Positions 41,523 through 49,541 of a DNA stretch of 64,000 nucleotides are shown here, piece after piece. This DNA is from Azospirillum lipoferum. Its GTDB lineage: Bacteria > Pseudomonadota > Alphaproteobacteria > Azospirillales > Azospirillaceae. The DNA lies in contig NZ_JALJXJ010000027.1 in assembly GCF_024170005.1 (NCBI RefSeq), forward strand, positions 1 to 64,000, in the 5' to 3' direction. Every line of letters begins with the position of its first letter. The stretch's first letter is position 1. Under the pieces are notes generated by a model. The model had not been told where the DNA came from. It searched no databases and saw only the letters and a program-made list of their open reading frames with translations. Both the position numbers and the translations under genes were made by a program.

Positions 41523-42605
41523 TCAGCTCAGCAGCCAGGCATTGTAGCGCTCAAGACCCTTCTGCTGGTTCTTCAGCCAGTAGTCGGCGTTGATCTGCAC
41601 GCCGTGCTCGATGTTAGCCGGGAAGGTCGGGCAGTCGGCGGCGATCTTCGAGTCGATGTACTTGAAGGCGTCCGGCTGGGTGACGCCGGCCGGGAAATAC
41701 TTCACCAGCTCCGCCTGCCGCTTGGGATCGGAAGCGAACTTGATGAACTGGCGGCAGGCGTCCGCATTCGGCGTGCCGGCCAGGATCGCCCAGTTGTCGA
41801 GGCCCCAGATGTTCTGGTCCCAGACGATGCCGACCGGTGCGCCAGCGGCGATGGCCGCCTGCGGACGCGACACCCAAGTCGGGATCATATCGACCTCGCC
41901 CGACAGCAGCATCTGTTCGACCTGTGCGCCGCTGGTCCAGAAGACGGCGATGTCCTTCTTGATACGGTCCAGCGCCCTGAAGGCGCGGTCGAGGTCGCAG
42001 GGATAAACCTCGCCGGTCGGCACGCCGTCGGCCATCAGCGCCTGCTCGATGGTGTCGAACGGGTGCTTGCGCAGGGCGCGGCGGCCGGGGAAGTTGGCGA
42101 CGTCGTAGAAATCCTTCCAGGAGGCCGGTGCCTTGCGGCCCTTGAAAGCGTCGGTGCGGTAGGCCAGCACCGTCGAGTAGACGTTGGTGCCGACGCCGTA
42201 TTCCGAGATGTACTGTTTGGGGATCGAGGCGACGGCCGGATCGGTCTCCAGTCCATGCTTCTCCAGCATTGGCTTGTCGCCGCCGGTCAGCATCAGGATT
42301 GCCGGCTGGCTGATCTTCGCCATGTCCCAGGTGTAGGACCTGGCTTCCACCATCGAGCGGATCTGCGCCGTCGGCTCGGCATTGGCCTGGACGCCCACCA
42401 CCTCGATGCCGGTCGCGGCGGTGAAGGGCTTGTAGAACACCTCGCCATAGGCCTTGGTGTAGATGCCGCCGTCGTCCCGCACGACGATCCGCTTGTTCTG
42501 CGCGCGGGCCGGGCTCCAGATCGCCGGCATGGCAAGCGTGGAGGCGCCGGCGGCGCCAGCTTTCAGCAGGGTGCGGCGGGACCAGCCGGTTTGGCGGATG
42601 CTCAT
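41523..42605 (-). CDS. PotD-like periplasmic binding protein with TAT signal
   Basis: This 360-residue solute-binding protein of the spermidine/putrescine group is exported by the TAT route: WSRRTLLKAGAAGASTLAM, with a cleavage site near ARA|QNKR about residue 36. The mature part begins RIVVRDDGGIYTKAYGEVFY. It is the first importer gene, 97 bases before the ATPase gene and downstream of the D-hydroxyacid dehydrogenase. Confidence 0.85.
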   Translation of the reverse strand: MSIRQTGWSRRTLLKAGAAGASTLAMPAIWSPARAQNKRIVVRDDGGIYTKAYGEVFYKPFTAATGIEVVGVQANAEPTAQIRSMVEARSYTWDMAKISQPAILMLTGGDKPMLEKHGLETDPAVASIPKQYISEYGVGTNVYSTVLAYRTDAFKGRKAPASWKDFYDVANFPGRRALRKHPFDTIEQALMADGVPTGEVYPCDLDRAFRALDRIKKDIAVFWTSGAQVEQMLLSGEVDMIPTWVSRPQAAIAAGAPVGIVWDQNIWGLDNWAILAGTPNADACRQFIKFASDPKRQAELVKYFPAGVTQPDAFKYIDSKIAADCPTFPANIEHGVQINADYWLKNQQKGLERYNAWLLS

Positions 42606-42669
42606 GTCGGGACTCCTCTTGGTGGGCCGGAACGGAGAAGAAACCGCGGAAGAAGGGACGGAACGGACC

Positions 42670-44091
42670 TCAGCCCGAAGGCAGCAGGCGGCCGGGATTG
42701 AACAGGTTCTGCGGGTCGAGGGCCTGCTTCACCGCGCGCATCAGCGCCAGTTCGGCGGCGGGCTTGTAGCGCGCCATTTCACCCAACTGGACGCGACCAA
42801 CGCCGTGCTCGGCACTGAAGGTGCCGTTCAGCCGGGCGGCCTCATCGTTCACCGCATGGCGGATGGCGGCGGCCAGCGCCTCGCGGTCGGCCACCGCATT
42901 CCAGGCGCCGAAGGTGAAGAAGGGGATGAAATGGACGTTGCCGTCGCCGAGATGAGCAACGACGATCGCCGGCAAGCCGGGCACCAGCGCCTGCACCGCG
43001 GTCGTTGCGGCGTCGATGAAGGTGGGCACCGCCGACAGCGGCACCGCGCAGTCGGTGGTCAGGCCGACGCCGGCCTTCTTGTTGGCCTCCGACACGCTGT
43101 GGCGCACCTCCCACATGGCATGGCGTTGGGCGTCGCTGGCGGCGAGCGCCGCGTCGGTCAGCAGCCCGTCGCCGAAGGCGTCCTCCAGGATCGCCTGAAG
43201 TTCGGCATCCAGCGTATCGCCCTCGCTGTTGTCGGACAGCTCGATCAGGATATGCCAGTCGGCCGGCGTCTCGATCGGGCTGCGGCGGCCCGGAACCTGC
43301 TCCACCACCAAGTCGAGCTGGAGGCGGTTGATCATCTCGAAGGCCGACAGCCGGGCGCCGCAGCGTTCCTGCATGCGGGTCAGCAGGACCAGCGCGTCGG
43401 CCGGACCGGCCATCCCGATCCAGGCGACGGCATGGCGCGTCGGCAGCGGATGCAGCTTCAGCGTCGCTGCCGTGATGATACCCAGCGTGCCTTCCGATCC
43501 GATGAACAGGTGTTTCAGGTCGTAGCCGGTGTTGTTCTTGCGCAGGCCATACAGGCCGGACCAGATCGTGCCGTCGGCCAGCACAACCTCCAGCCCCAGC
43601 ACATTGTCGCGCGTATTGCCGTAGCGCAGGACGGACGTGCCGCCGGCATTGGTCGCGATCGTCCCGCCGATCTGACAGGATCCCTCGGCGCCCAGACTGA
43701 CCGGGTAGAGCCGCCCGGCCGCCGCCGCCGCTTCCTGCACGGTGGCGAGCACACAACCGGCCTCGACCTCCATCGTGCTGTTGACCGGATCGATGCTGCG
43801 CACCGCGCGCATGCGCGCCAGATTGAGGATCACCGGGGCGGGGCCGCTTTCCGATGGGACGGCGCCGCCGCACAGGCTGGTGTTGCCACCCTGCGGCAGC
43901 ACCGGCACGCCATGGCGAGCACAGCAGCGGACCACCGCCGCAACCTGTTCGGCATTCGCCGGCCTGACGAGGCAGAGTGCCGGCCCGCGGTAGCGGCCGC
44001 GCCAGTCCTCCGTCACGGCGTCCAGGTCGGATTTGGATGTCAGAACGGCGTCGGCGCCGATCAGGCCCGACAGCTCAGCGATCACGTCCAC
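42670..44091 (-). CDS. FAD-linked D-2-hydroxyacid dehydrogenase (GlcD/D2HGDH-like)
   Basis: This 473-residue flavoenzyme has an FAD-binding PCMH domain (VLPQGGNTSLCGGAVPSESG, GAEGSCQIGGTIATNAGG, FIGSEGTLGIIT) and the FAD-oxidase C-terminal domain with the metal-binding HLGDGNVHF and AEHGVGRVQ motifs. The family includes D-lactate, D-2-hydroxyglutarate and D-2-hydroxyacid dehydrogenases. It is the first gene of the operon and lies 36 bases after the palindromic operator candidate. A quinone or ETF is the likely electron acceptor. Confidence 0.88.
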   Translation of the reverse strand: MDVIAELSGLIGADAVLTSKSDLDAVTEDWRGRYRGPALCLVRPANAEQVAAVVRCCARHGVPVLPQGGNTSLCGGAVPSESGPAPVILNLARMRAVRSIDPVNSTMEVEAGCVLATVQEAAAAAGRLYPVSLGAEGSCQIGGTIATNAGGTSVLRYGNTRDNVLGLEVVLADGTIWSGLYGLRKNNTGYDLKHLFIGSEGTLGIITAATLKLHPLPTRHAVAWIGMAGPADALVLLTRMQERCGARLSAFEMINRLQLDLVVEQVPGRRSPIETPADWHILIELSDNSEGDTLDAELQAILEDAFGDGLLTDAALAASDAQRHAMWEVRHSVSEANKKAGVGLTTDCAVPLSAVPTFIDAATTAVQALVPGLPAIVVAHLGDGNVHFIPFFTFGAWNAVADREALAAAIRHAVNDEAARLNGTFSAEHGVGRVQLGEMARYKPAAELALMRAVKQALDPQNLFNPGRLLPSG

Positions 44092-44127
44092 ACGCGATCT
44101 CCTTGATCTGCATGGTGTTCGTTTTTA

Positions 44128-44144
44128 TAATCGGTATTCGATTA
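44128..44144 (-). promoter_or_regulatory. Palindromic operator candidate before the hydroxyacid operon
   Basis: TAATCG-GTATT-CGATTA is a perfect 6-5-6 palindrome, 37 bases upstream of the D-hydroxyacid dehydrogenase start. Its size and position fit an IclR-type operator. The IclR gene in the operon is the natural candidate to bind it. Confidence 0.5.
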
Positions 44145-44329
44145 CATCGACTGGAATATGATAGACGGTGATTGGTACGCCAACAATCCACTTTTTGCGT
44201 AGAGGCCGAATTTTTGGTCAGGGCGCAAAATTTCCGGCACGGATCCAAACGCAGCGGCTTCTTGCAAGCAGTCGGACACCCACCACATCTTCGGCTGGTT
44301 TCAACCAGGATGGAGCAGCCCCGCCCGGC

Positions 44330-44412
44330 GGGCGGGGACTCGACCTCGGCAAGCCGCAGGCGGAACTGCTGGAAGCGATCCGCACCGGCGGCCATTCCCG
44401 CTATCCGGTCTG
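44330..44412 (+). pseudogene. Scrap of a CorC/HlyC-type CBS-domain gene
   Basis: GLDLGKPQAELLEAIRTGGH followed by SRYPVCRD resembles the CBS region of CNNM/CorC-like proteins (SGHSRYPVCRG). Nothing before or after it belongs to that gene. The surroundings from 44145 to 44654 otherwise contain no recognisable gene. Confidence 0.3.
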
Positions 44413-44654
44413 CCGCGACTTCCAGCCACACGAGTGCGCCGCATACATCCGACATGCAGGGAATGCTTCTATATAAATCAGACAGACTTTAACGCGGGCC
44501 GGCCAAGGGAGCGGTGGAACAGGTCGGGAAAACCGTTCCATCCTGTTCCAGACGTCCCATCCAGCCCTGCTGAGCGAGGTTGGCGCATAAATCCTTGGGG
44601 GCTGGCTGAGGGTTCTGGCGGGTATCGAGGCGTTCCGCTGAAGCCGAGAGCCCG

Positions 44655-44822
44655 ATGCCTTACAAGGCCAACGAGAGCCGCCGCCACAAGATCCCGAAGG
44701 CGCGCTACCGGGTGGAGAACTGGGCATCTTACGATGCGGCGCTCGGCCGGCGTGGCGATCTGACGGTGTGGGTGACACCCGAGGCGATCGCCGCTTGGAC
44801 GCCGGCCAAAACGGGGCGGCGT
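44655..44822 (+). pseudogene. IS5-type transposase 5' fragment (plus strand)
   Basis: MPYKANESRRHKIPKARYRV, ENWASYDAALGRRGDLTVWV and TPEAIAAWTP are the first 55 residues of the same IS5 transposase type seen at 34917. The fragment ends where sequence of an oppositely oriented copy begins (about 44823). Confidence 0.7.
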
Positions 44823-45078
44823 GGTCGGTCTGGCGCCACGGCCGACCGGACGCCAAGGGCAGCATCAACCCGGCCTCAATGGCAATATCGGAGTAGCGCG
44901 ATGGCCGGCCGCGCCGCCACTTGGCGGGCGGCGTCCAAACGGTGATCGTTTCCGACGACACCCAGATCTTCAGGTCTCTCCGGCGGCGAAGCGCCGCATC
45001 GTAAGACGCCCAGTTCTCAACCCGATAGCGGACCTTCGGGATCTTGTGACGTCGGCTCCCGTTGGCTTTGTATGGCAT
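44823..45078 (-). pseudogene. IS5-type transposase 5' fragment (minus strand)
   Basis: From 45078 leftward the frame reads MPYKANGSRRHKIPKVRYRV, then WVSSETITVWTPP and SRYSDIAIEAGLMLPLASGR up to PWRQTD, where it meets the plus-strand fragment. The two fragments lie tail to tail as an inverted pair. They differ enough (for example SSETITVW and TPEAIAAW) to be two separate copies rather than a recent palindrome. Confidence 0.7.
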
Positions 45079-45280
45079 CATCCGGGGCACGGCGGGGCAC
45101 GGCTTCAGCGGGACCGACTTCCTTATCCGGCAATCCCTTCCCCGCCAACTACCAACCGACTTTCGTACGATCGATTGCCGCACGACATCGGCCGGGAACT
45201 TCCCCGACACGAGCGCCGATAGTTCCTCGGTAACGTAACTCCACATGCGATAATGGTCGATGAGCGGCGCCTTGCTCGCA

Positions 45281-45479
45281 TCATTCATCCTTCTCGGTCA
45301 CGTTCGTATGGGTGCTGGTGGGGCCGGACAGATACCTGACCACCGGTAGCCGTGCACCCCCAGCATGCTGAGGCATGAATACGGAGAAGGTCATGTCCGT
45401 GCCGGTGGTGGCCGAGTAATGCTTGTACACCCCACACACCACCGAATGAGCGGTTGGTCGAAACGACATCGAGTGCCAT
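45281..45479 (-). pseudogene. S-formylglutathione hydrolase N-terminal remnant
   Basis: MALDVVSTNRSFGG begins at 45479. A one-base slip follows, then GVYKHYSATTGTDMTFSVFM and YLSGPTSTHTNVTEKDE, the N-terminal 60 residues of S-formylglutathione hydrolase (consensus GVYRH, TCTHxNVTEKG). The catalytic Ser and the rest are missing, replaced by IS-derived sequence. It lies immediately after the VOC gene on the same strand. Confidence 0.75.
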
Positions 45480-45488
45480 GCGCCCACC

Positions 45489-45881
45489 TCATTCGGTAAA
45501 GGTATAGGCGCAGATCTTGTTGCCGCCGGGATCGCGCAGATAGGCGGCATAGGCGCCCGGCAGGTGGCTGCGCGGGCCGGCGGCGCCTTCGTCGGTGCCA
45601 CCATTGTTGAGCCCCGCCTTGTAGAAGGCGTCGACCTCGGCCGTGGTCGCGGCAGCGAAGCCGATGGTCACGCCGTTGCTCGACGGCGCTTGGCCGTTGC
45701 CCGGCTTGGTCAGCAGGAAAGCGGGCTTGTCGCGACCGTAGAGGATCCAGTCGCCGAATGGCCCGAGATTCCTGATGCCCAGCGCGCCGAGCACCGGATC
45801 ATAGAACTTCGCCGAAGTCGCCACGTCGTTGCAGCCGATCATGACGTGCGAAAAAATGTCGTCGCCAGAAATCACCGCCAT
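45489..45881 (-). CDS. VOC-family (glyoxalase-like) protein
   Basis: This 130-residue vicinal-oxygen-chelate protein begins FSHVMIGCNDVATSAKFYDP, continues with the second half HLPGAYAAYLRDPGGNKICA and ends YTFTE. GGGGAG seven bases upstream favours ATG 45881 over 45887. It sits between remnants of S-(hydroxymethyl)glutathione dehydrogenase and S-formylglutathione hydrolase. Such VOC genes are frequently in formaldehyde-detoxification operons. Here it is the only intact member. Confidence 0.8.
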   Translation of the reverse strand: MAVISGDDIFSHVMIGCNDVATSAKFYDPVLGALGIRNLGPFGDWILYGRDKPAFLLTKPGNGQAPSSNGVTIGFAAATTAEVDAFYKAGLNNGGTDEGAAGPRSHLPGAYAAYLRDPGGNKICAYTFTE

Positions 45882-45911
45882 TGCCATTCTCCCCGATAGA
45901 ATAGGAAAAAA

Positions 45912-46025
45912 TCAGTAGACGACTACCGAGCGGATACTCTCGCCCTTGTGCATGAGGTCGAAGCCCTTGTTGATCTCGTCCAGCGTCAGCACGTGGGTGA
46001 TCTGTACCTTGGCGGTGTTGACCAC
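45912..46025 (-). pseudogene. Class III alcohol dehydrogenase C-terminal remnant
   Basis: VNTAKVQITHVLTLDEINKG and FDLMHKGESIRSVVVY are the last 37 residues of S-(hydroxymethyl)glutathione dehydrogenase (FrmA/AdhC). Upstream sequence in the frame is unrelated, so about 330 residues have been lost. It precedes the VOC gene in the same direction. Confidence 0.75.
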
Positions 46026-46225
46026 CGCGCCGACACCGGTCCTCCGCCTGTCAACAGACACCAGCCCAGCCGGTCGGCCGCCCTCCCCGATGCCGGTCGG
46101 CGCGCCGGCAGACGTTCGCGACACTGCGGCATCGGAGAATTTTCGCGCGTCGAAGCGATGCGCAGCGTAGACTCTCCCGGATCGACGGATGACCTCGCAC
46201 TCTTTCAAGGAAATCGACAGGCCCC

Positions 46226-46468
46226 ATGCCACCCTCCAGGCCCCGCGCATCAGTGCCGCGACCGAATTTCAGCAAGCCCCGCCCCACCGCTGCCGCTTCG
46301 GCCGGGGTTCGACCATCGCCCGCCCGTGTGAACGGATCGGCGCTTCAAAAACAGTCTCAGTGGCTCGCCCGCGCCGCCGATGCCGAACGTGCCGGTGACG
46401 GCGTGGAGGCTGAGCTGTGCCGGCAATATGCTGAACACTGGTTCCGCGTCTCACGCGGGCAGGACTGA
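46226..46468 (+). CDS. Small DUF4167-like protein
   Basis: This 80-residue protein has a Pro/Arg-rich N-terminus. Its C-terminal half, QKQSQWLARAADAERAGDGV then EAELCRQYAEHWFRV, matches the end of alphaproteobacterial DUF4167 proteins (G-D-x-V-x-A-E-x-x-x-Q-H-A-E-H-Y/W-x-R). Full-length DUF4167 proteins are longer, so this is a short form or a relict. The start codon is uncertain. Function unknown. Confidence 0.5.
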   Translation: MPPSRPRASVPRPNFSKPRPTAAASAGVRPSPARVNGSALQKQSQWLARAADAERAGDGVEAELCRQYAEHWFRVSRGQD

Positions 46469-46496
46469 AGCCAAGCCGCCGCGATCGGGAGGGGCG

Positions 46497-46913
46497 ATGC
46501 GTATAGAAGTTCATGAAGCGGCTGCTCCCCCCCAAGCGGAAGGCATAACGGCCGGCCTGCTTGCGCATCTGGTCGAGAAAGCGGGCGACTGGCCGCGCGT
46601 GCCGTTGACGGTCATGCTGAAGGACGATGCCGGCCTGCTGCGCGGCGGCATCCGCGGCATGCTGACATTGTGCTGGCTGCAGATCGACAATTTCTGGATC
46701 GAAACCGCATTCCGTGGGCAGGGCCATGGCAGCCGCATTCTCTCGCAAGCCGAGGACGCGGCCCGAGGCAAGGGAGCCATCGGCGCGCAACTGACAACCT
46801 CGACCTTCCAGGCAATCGGCTTCTACGAGAAGCACGGGTATGTCGAAATCGGACGCCTGCGCGACCGGCCTCCGGGGCAGGACCGCGTTTGGATGGCGAA
46901 GCGTTGGGGCTGA
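46497..46913 (+). CDS. GNAT-family N-acetyltransferase
   Basis: This 138-residue GNAT protein starts at 46497 behind GGGAGGGG. Motif A, FWIETAFRGQGHGSRILSQA, has the acetyl-CoA-binding R-G-Q-G-H-G loop. TSTFQAIGFYEKHGYVEIGR is motif B with the GFYEKHGY signature. The acceptor is unknown. It stands alone between the DUF4167-like gene and the MFS operon. Confidence 0.85.
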   Translation: MRIEVHEAAAPPQAEGITAGLLAHLVEKAGDWPRVPLTVMLKDDAGLLRGGIRGMLTLCWLQIDNFWIETAFRGQGHGSRILSQAEDAARGKGAIGAQLTTSTFQAIGFYEKHGYVEIGRLRDRPPGQDRVWMAKRWG

Positions 46914-47079
46914 CGCTTCCGAACCCGGCATTCGGATGCATTCGGAACGGCTCGCCCGCCGGATTCTTTGAGCCCGCAATCCCTCAAATTTCCTTCTCCC
47001 TAAAGGGGCCGGCACAGGCCTCTGCCCTTCGCCTGTCCGATCTGCAAGCCGCCGGTGCCATAAGCCGCCCCCCATAAAA

Positions 47080-47094
47080 TGAAACGTCGTTGCA
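47080..47094 (+). promoter_or_regulatory. IclR-type operator candidate before MFS carrier 1
   Basis: TGAAACG-T-CGTTGCA is a near-palindrome. The wider sequence AAAATGAAACGTCGTTGCA matches the reverse strand of the site at 53887-53901 at nearly every base. It lies 77 bases before the MFS start. Confidence 0.65.
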
Positions 47095-47170
47095 TTATCT
47101 GCGGACAGCTTCTATGGTTCGCCCCAACGAATGTCGCCTCACGGCACAAAACAATGATGGGAGAAGGCGT

Positions 47171-48493
47171 ATGGGAAGCGCGTCCGCTGCCGCAATGGCA
47201 CCGGCGATCAGCATCGAGCCGACGATGACGAGGGTGATGCGGCGCATCATTCCGTTCATTTTCGTCTGCTACGTCGTCAGTTATCTCGATCGCATCAATG
47301 TCGGCTTCGCCGCCCTGCAGATGAACCGCGATCTCGGCCTTACGCCGTCGCAGTTCGGCTGGGGAGCGGGACTTTTCTTTCTCGGCTATTTCCTCTGCGA
47401 GATCCCCAGCAACCTGATGATGCAGCGGGTCGGGGCGCGTCTGTGGATCGCGCGCATCATGATCAGCTGGGGCCTGCTGTCGACGCTGACATGCTTCGTC
47501 ACCGGACCGGTGAGCTTCTCGGTGATGCGTCTGCTGCTCGGCATGGCGGAGGCCGGCTTCACGCCGGGCGTCTATCTGTATTTCACCTACTGGTTTCCCG
47601 GTGCCTGGCGCGGGAAGGCGACCGCGGCCTTCCTCGTCGGCATTCCCGTTGCCAACATGATCGGCTCGCCGATCTCCGGCGCCTTGCTCACCATGGACGG
47701 CTTCGGCGGTCTTGCCGGATGGCAATGGCTGCTCATCATCGAAGGGCTGCCCGCGGTCCTGCTGGGGATCGCCTGCCTCTTCGTCCTTTCCGACGGACCC
47801 GCCGACGCCAAGTGGCTGGAAGACGGGGAACGGCGCGCGCTCGGCGAGCAGTTGGCCGCCGAACAGTCGCTTCTCGCCGCCCGCCACGGCAACAAGCTGC
47901 GCGATGCCTTTGCCAACCCGAAGGTCTTCGTGCTCGCGCTGGTCAATTTCTGCGGCATCTGCGGTTCGCTCGGGGTCGGGCTCTGGATGCCGCAGATCGT
48001 GCGCGGCTTTGGGGTCAGCTACGTCGCGGTCGGGTTCATCTCCGCTGCACCCTATGCGCTCGGTGCCGTCTGCATGCTCCTCTGGGCGCGTTTCGCCAAC
48101 CGCTCGAACCATCGGCTGTGGTTCGTCTGCGGCGCTCTGGCGATGGCCGGTCTGGCCCTGTCGGTCAGCGCGACCTTCACGGCCCCCCTGCCGGCCATGC
48201 TGGCATTGACCGTGACCGTGGTCTCCATCCTGTCGTTCCAGGCGACCTACTGGGCGATCCCGTCCGGCTTCCTGACCGGACGCGCCGCCGCGGCCGGTCT
48301 GGCGCTCATCGTGTCCATCGGCAATCTCGGCGGCTTCGCCGGGCCCTACATGATCGGCTATCTGCGGGAGACGACCATGAGCTTCTCGACGCCGCTCTAT
48401 GTGCTGTCGGCCATCCTCCTCACCGGGGCGGCGGTCATGGCCGTTCTCGGCGATCCCGGCCGCGACAAGTTCACGCCGAAGGGGGTGACATGA
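47171..48493 (+). CDS. MFS carrier (anion:cation symporter family)
   Basis: This 440-residue 12-helix transporter of the ACS family imports organic anions such as tartrate, phthalate or 4-hydroxyphenylacetate with protons. RRIIPFIFVCYVVSYLDRIN is the family start, with the signature DRINVGFA in helix 1, and the loop after helix 2 (FLCEIPSNLMMQRVGARLWI) is also typical. The ATG follows GGGAGAAGG. The stop overlaps the start of the amidohydrolase gene (ATGA), so carrier and hydrolase are coupled. Confidence 0.88.
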   Translation: MGSASAAAMAPAISIEPTMTRVMRRIIPFIFVCYVVSYLDRINVGFAALQMNRDLGLTPSQFGWGAGLFFLGYFLCEIPSNLMMQRVGARLWIARIMISWGLLSTLTCFVTGPVSFSVMRLLLGMAEAGFTPGVYLYFTYWFPGAWRGKATAAFLVGIPVANMIGSPISGALLTMDGFGGLAGWQWLLIIEGLPAVLLGIACLFVLSDGPADAKWLEDGERRALGEQLAAEQSLLAARHGNKLRDAFANPKVFVLALVNFCGICGSLGVGLWMPQIVRGFGVSYVAVGFISAAPYALGAVCMLLWARFANRSNHRLWFVCGALAMAGLALSVSATFTAPLPAMLALTVTVVSILSFQATYWAIPSGFLTGRAAAAGLALIVSIGNLGGFAGPYMIGYLRETTMSFSTPLYVLSAILLTGAAVMAVLGDPGRDKFTPKGVT

Positions 48494-49443
48494 TCACCCG
48501 GCGCACTCTCCTGGTCGGTGGTGCGGTGGGCGGAGCCTGCGCGCTCGCCGGTACCCGGATCGCTCCCCGGCCCGCCCTGGCCCAGACCGTCCCGAATTCC
48601 GCAGGCACCGAGCCGCCGGCCCTGAAGGCCCCGGTGAGCGCCTGCGACAGCCACCATCACATCTACGACGCCCGTTTCCCGGTATCGCCGCATTGGCGCG
48701 GCGGCCGGCCCGACGGGGCGACCGTCGCCGATTACCGGCTGTTGCAGAAGAAGCTGTCGATCACCCGGCATGTGATCGTGCAGCCCTCGACCTATGGTGT
48801 CGACAACCGCTGCCTGCTCGACGCGCTCGAACAGTTCGGAAGCGAAGCCCGCGGCATCGTCGTCATCGACGAGAACACGACGGCCGCCGAGCTGCGACGG
48901 ATGAACGATCTGGGCGTGCGTGGCGTCCGGGTGAATTTCCTCACCCCGCAGAGCTGGGGCGTCACGACGCCGGAGCGTCTGATCGAGACGGCCGCCCGCA
49001 TCGCCCCCCTCGGCTGGCATGCGCAGGTCTTGATGTCGGGCGAGCAGATCGCCCGCTTCGAAGAGGTGCTGACCGGTTTGCCGGTTCCCGTGGTGTTCGA
49101 CCATCTCGGACGCATTCCGCAGCCCGATGGCCTGTCGCATCCGGGGGCGCAGGCCATCCTGCGCATCGTCGGCAAGGGCCGCAGCTGGATCAAGCTGTCC
49201 GAACCCTATGTCGACACCAAACTCGGTCCGCCGGCCTATGCCGACACCGGTGCGCTCGCCCGCGCCTATGTGCAGGCCGCTCCTGAGCGGGTGATCTGGG
49301 GAAGCGACTGGCCCCACCCGACCGAAAAGGAAAAGCCGGACGATGCCCTGCTGTTCGACCTGCTGACGGGCTGGGCGCCGGACGCTTCGACGCGGAAGAA
49401 GATTCTGGTGACGAATCCGGCCACCCTCTTCGGCTTCTCCTGA
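48490..49443 (+). CDS. TAT-exported amidohydrolase (PDC-hydrolase-like)
   Basis: This 317-residue TIM-barrel amidohydrolase_2 protein is related to 2-pyrone-4,6-dicarboxylate hydrolase and other lactonases. It has a TAT signal (ITRRTLLVGGAVGGACALAG, cleavage near ALA|QTVP), metal-site DSHHHIYD, VFDHLGRIP and the terminal motif VIWGSDWPHPT. Cytosolic relatives lack the signal, so a periplasmic lactone hydrolysis followed by uptake through the coupled MFS carrier is suggested. A paralogue lies at 50459. Confidence 0.85.
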   Translation: MITRRTLLVGGAVGGACALAGTRIAPRPALAQTVPNSAGTEPPALKAPVSACDSHHHIYDARFPVSPHWRGGRPDGATVADYRLLQKKLSITRHVIVQPSTYGVDNRCLLDALEQFGSEARGIVVIDENTTAAELRRMNDLGVRGVRVNFLTPQSWGVTTPERLIETAARIAPLGWHAQVLMSGEQIARFEEVLTGLPVPVVFDHLGRIPQPDGLSHPGAQAILRIVGKGRSWIKLSEPYVDTKLGPPAYADTGALARAYVQAAPERVIWGSDWPHPTEKEKPDDALLFDLLTGWAPDASTRKKILVTNPATLFGFS

Positions 49444-49492
49444 TTGTCGGCAGGCTTTCCGGGCGAGGCGCCGGCGTCGTGCCGGCAATAAA

Positions 49493-49521
49493 AAAGGAGT
49501 GACCGTCATGGTCACTCCTTT
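49493..49521. terminator. Bidirectional terminator between converging genes
   Basis: AAAGGAGTGACC and GGTCACTCCTTT form a perfect 12-base stem around a five-base loop. T-runs follow on both strands (six on the minus strand). It lies between the plus-strand amidohydrolase and the minus-strand SMP-30 gene. Confidence 0.85.
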
Positions 49522-49541
49522 CCCATGACCGACGCAGCGCC

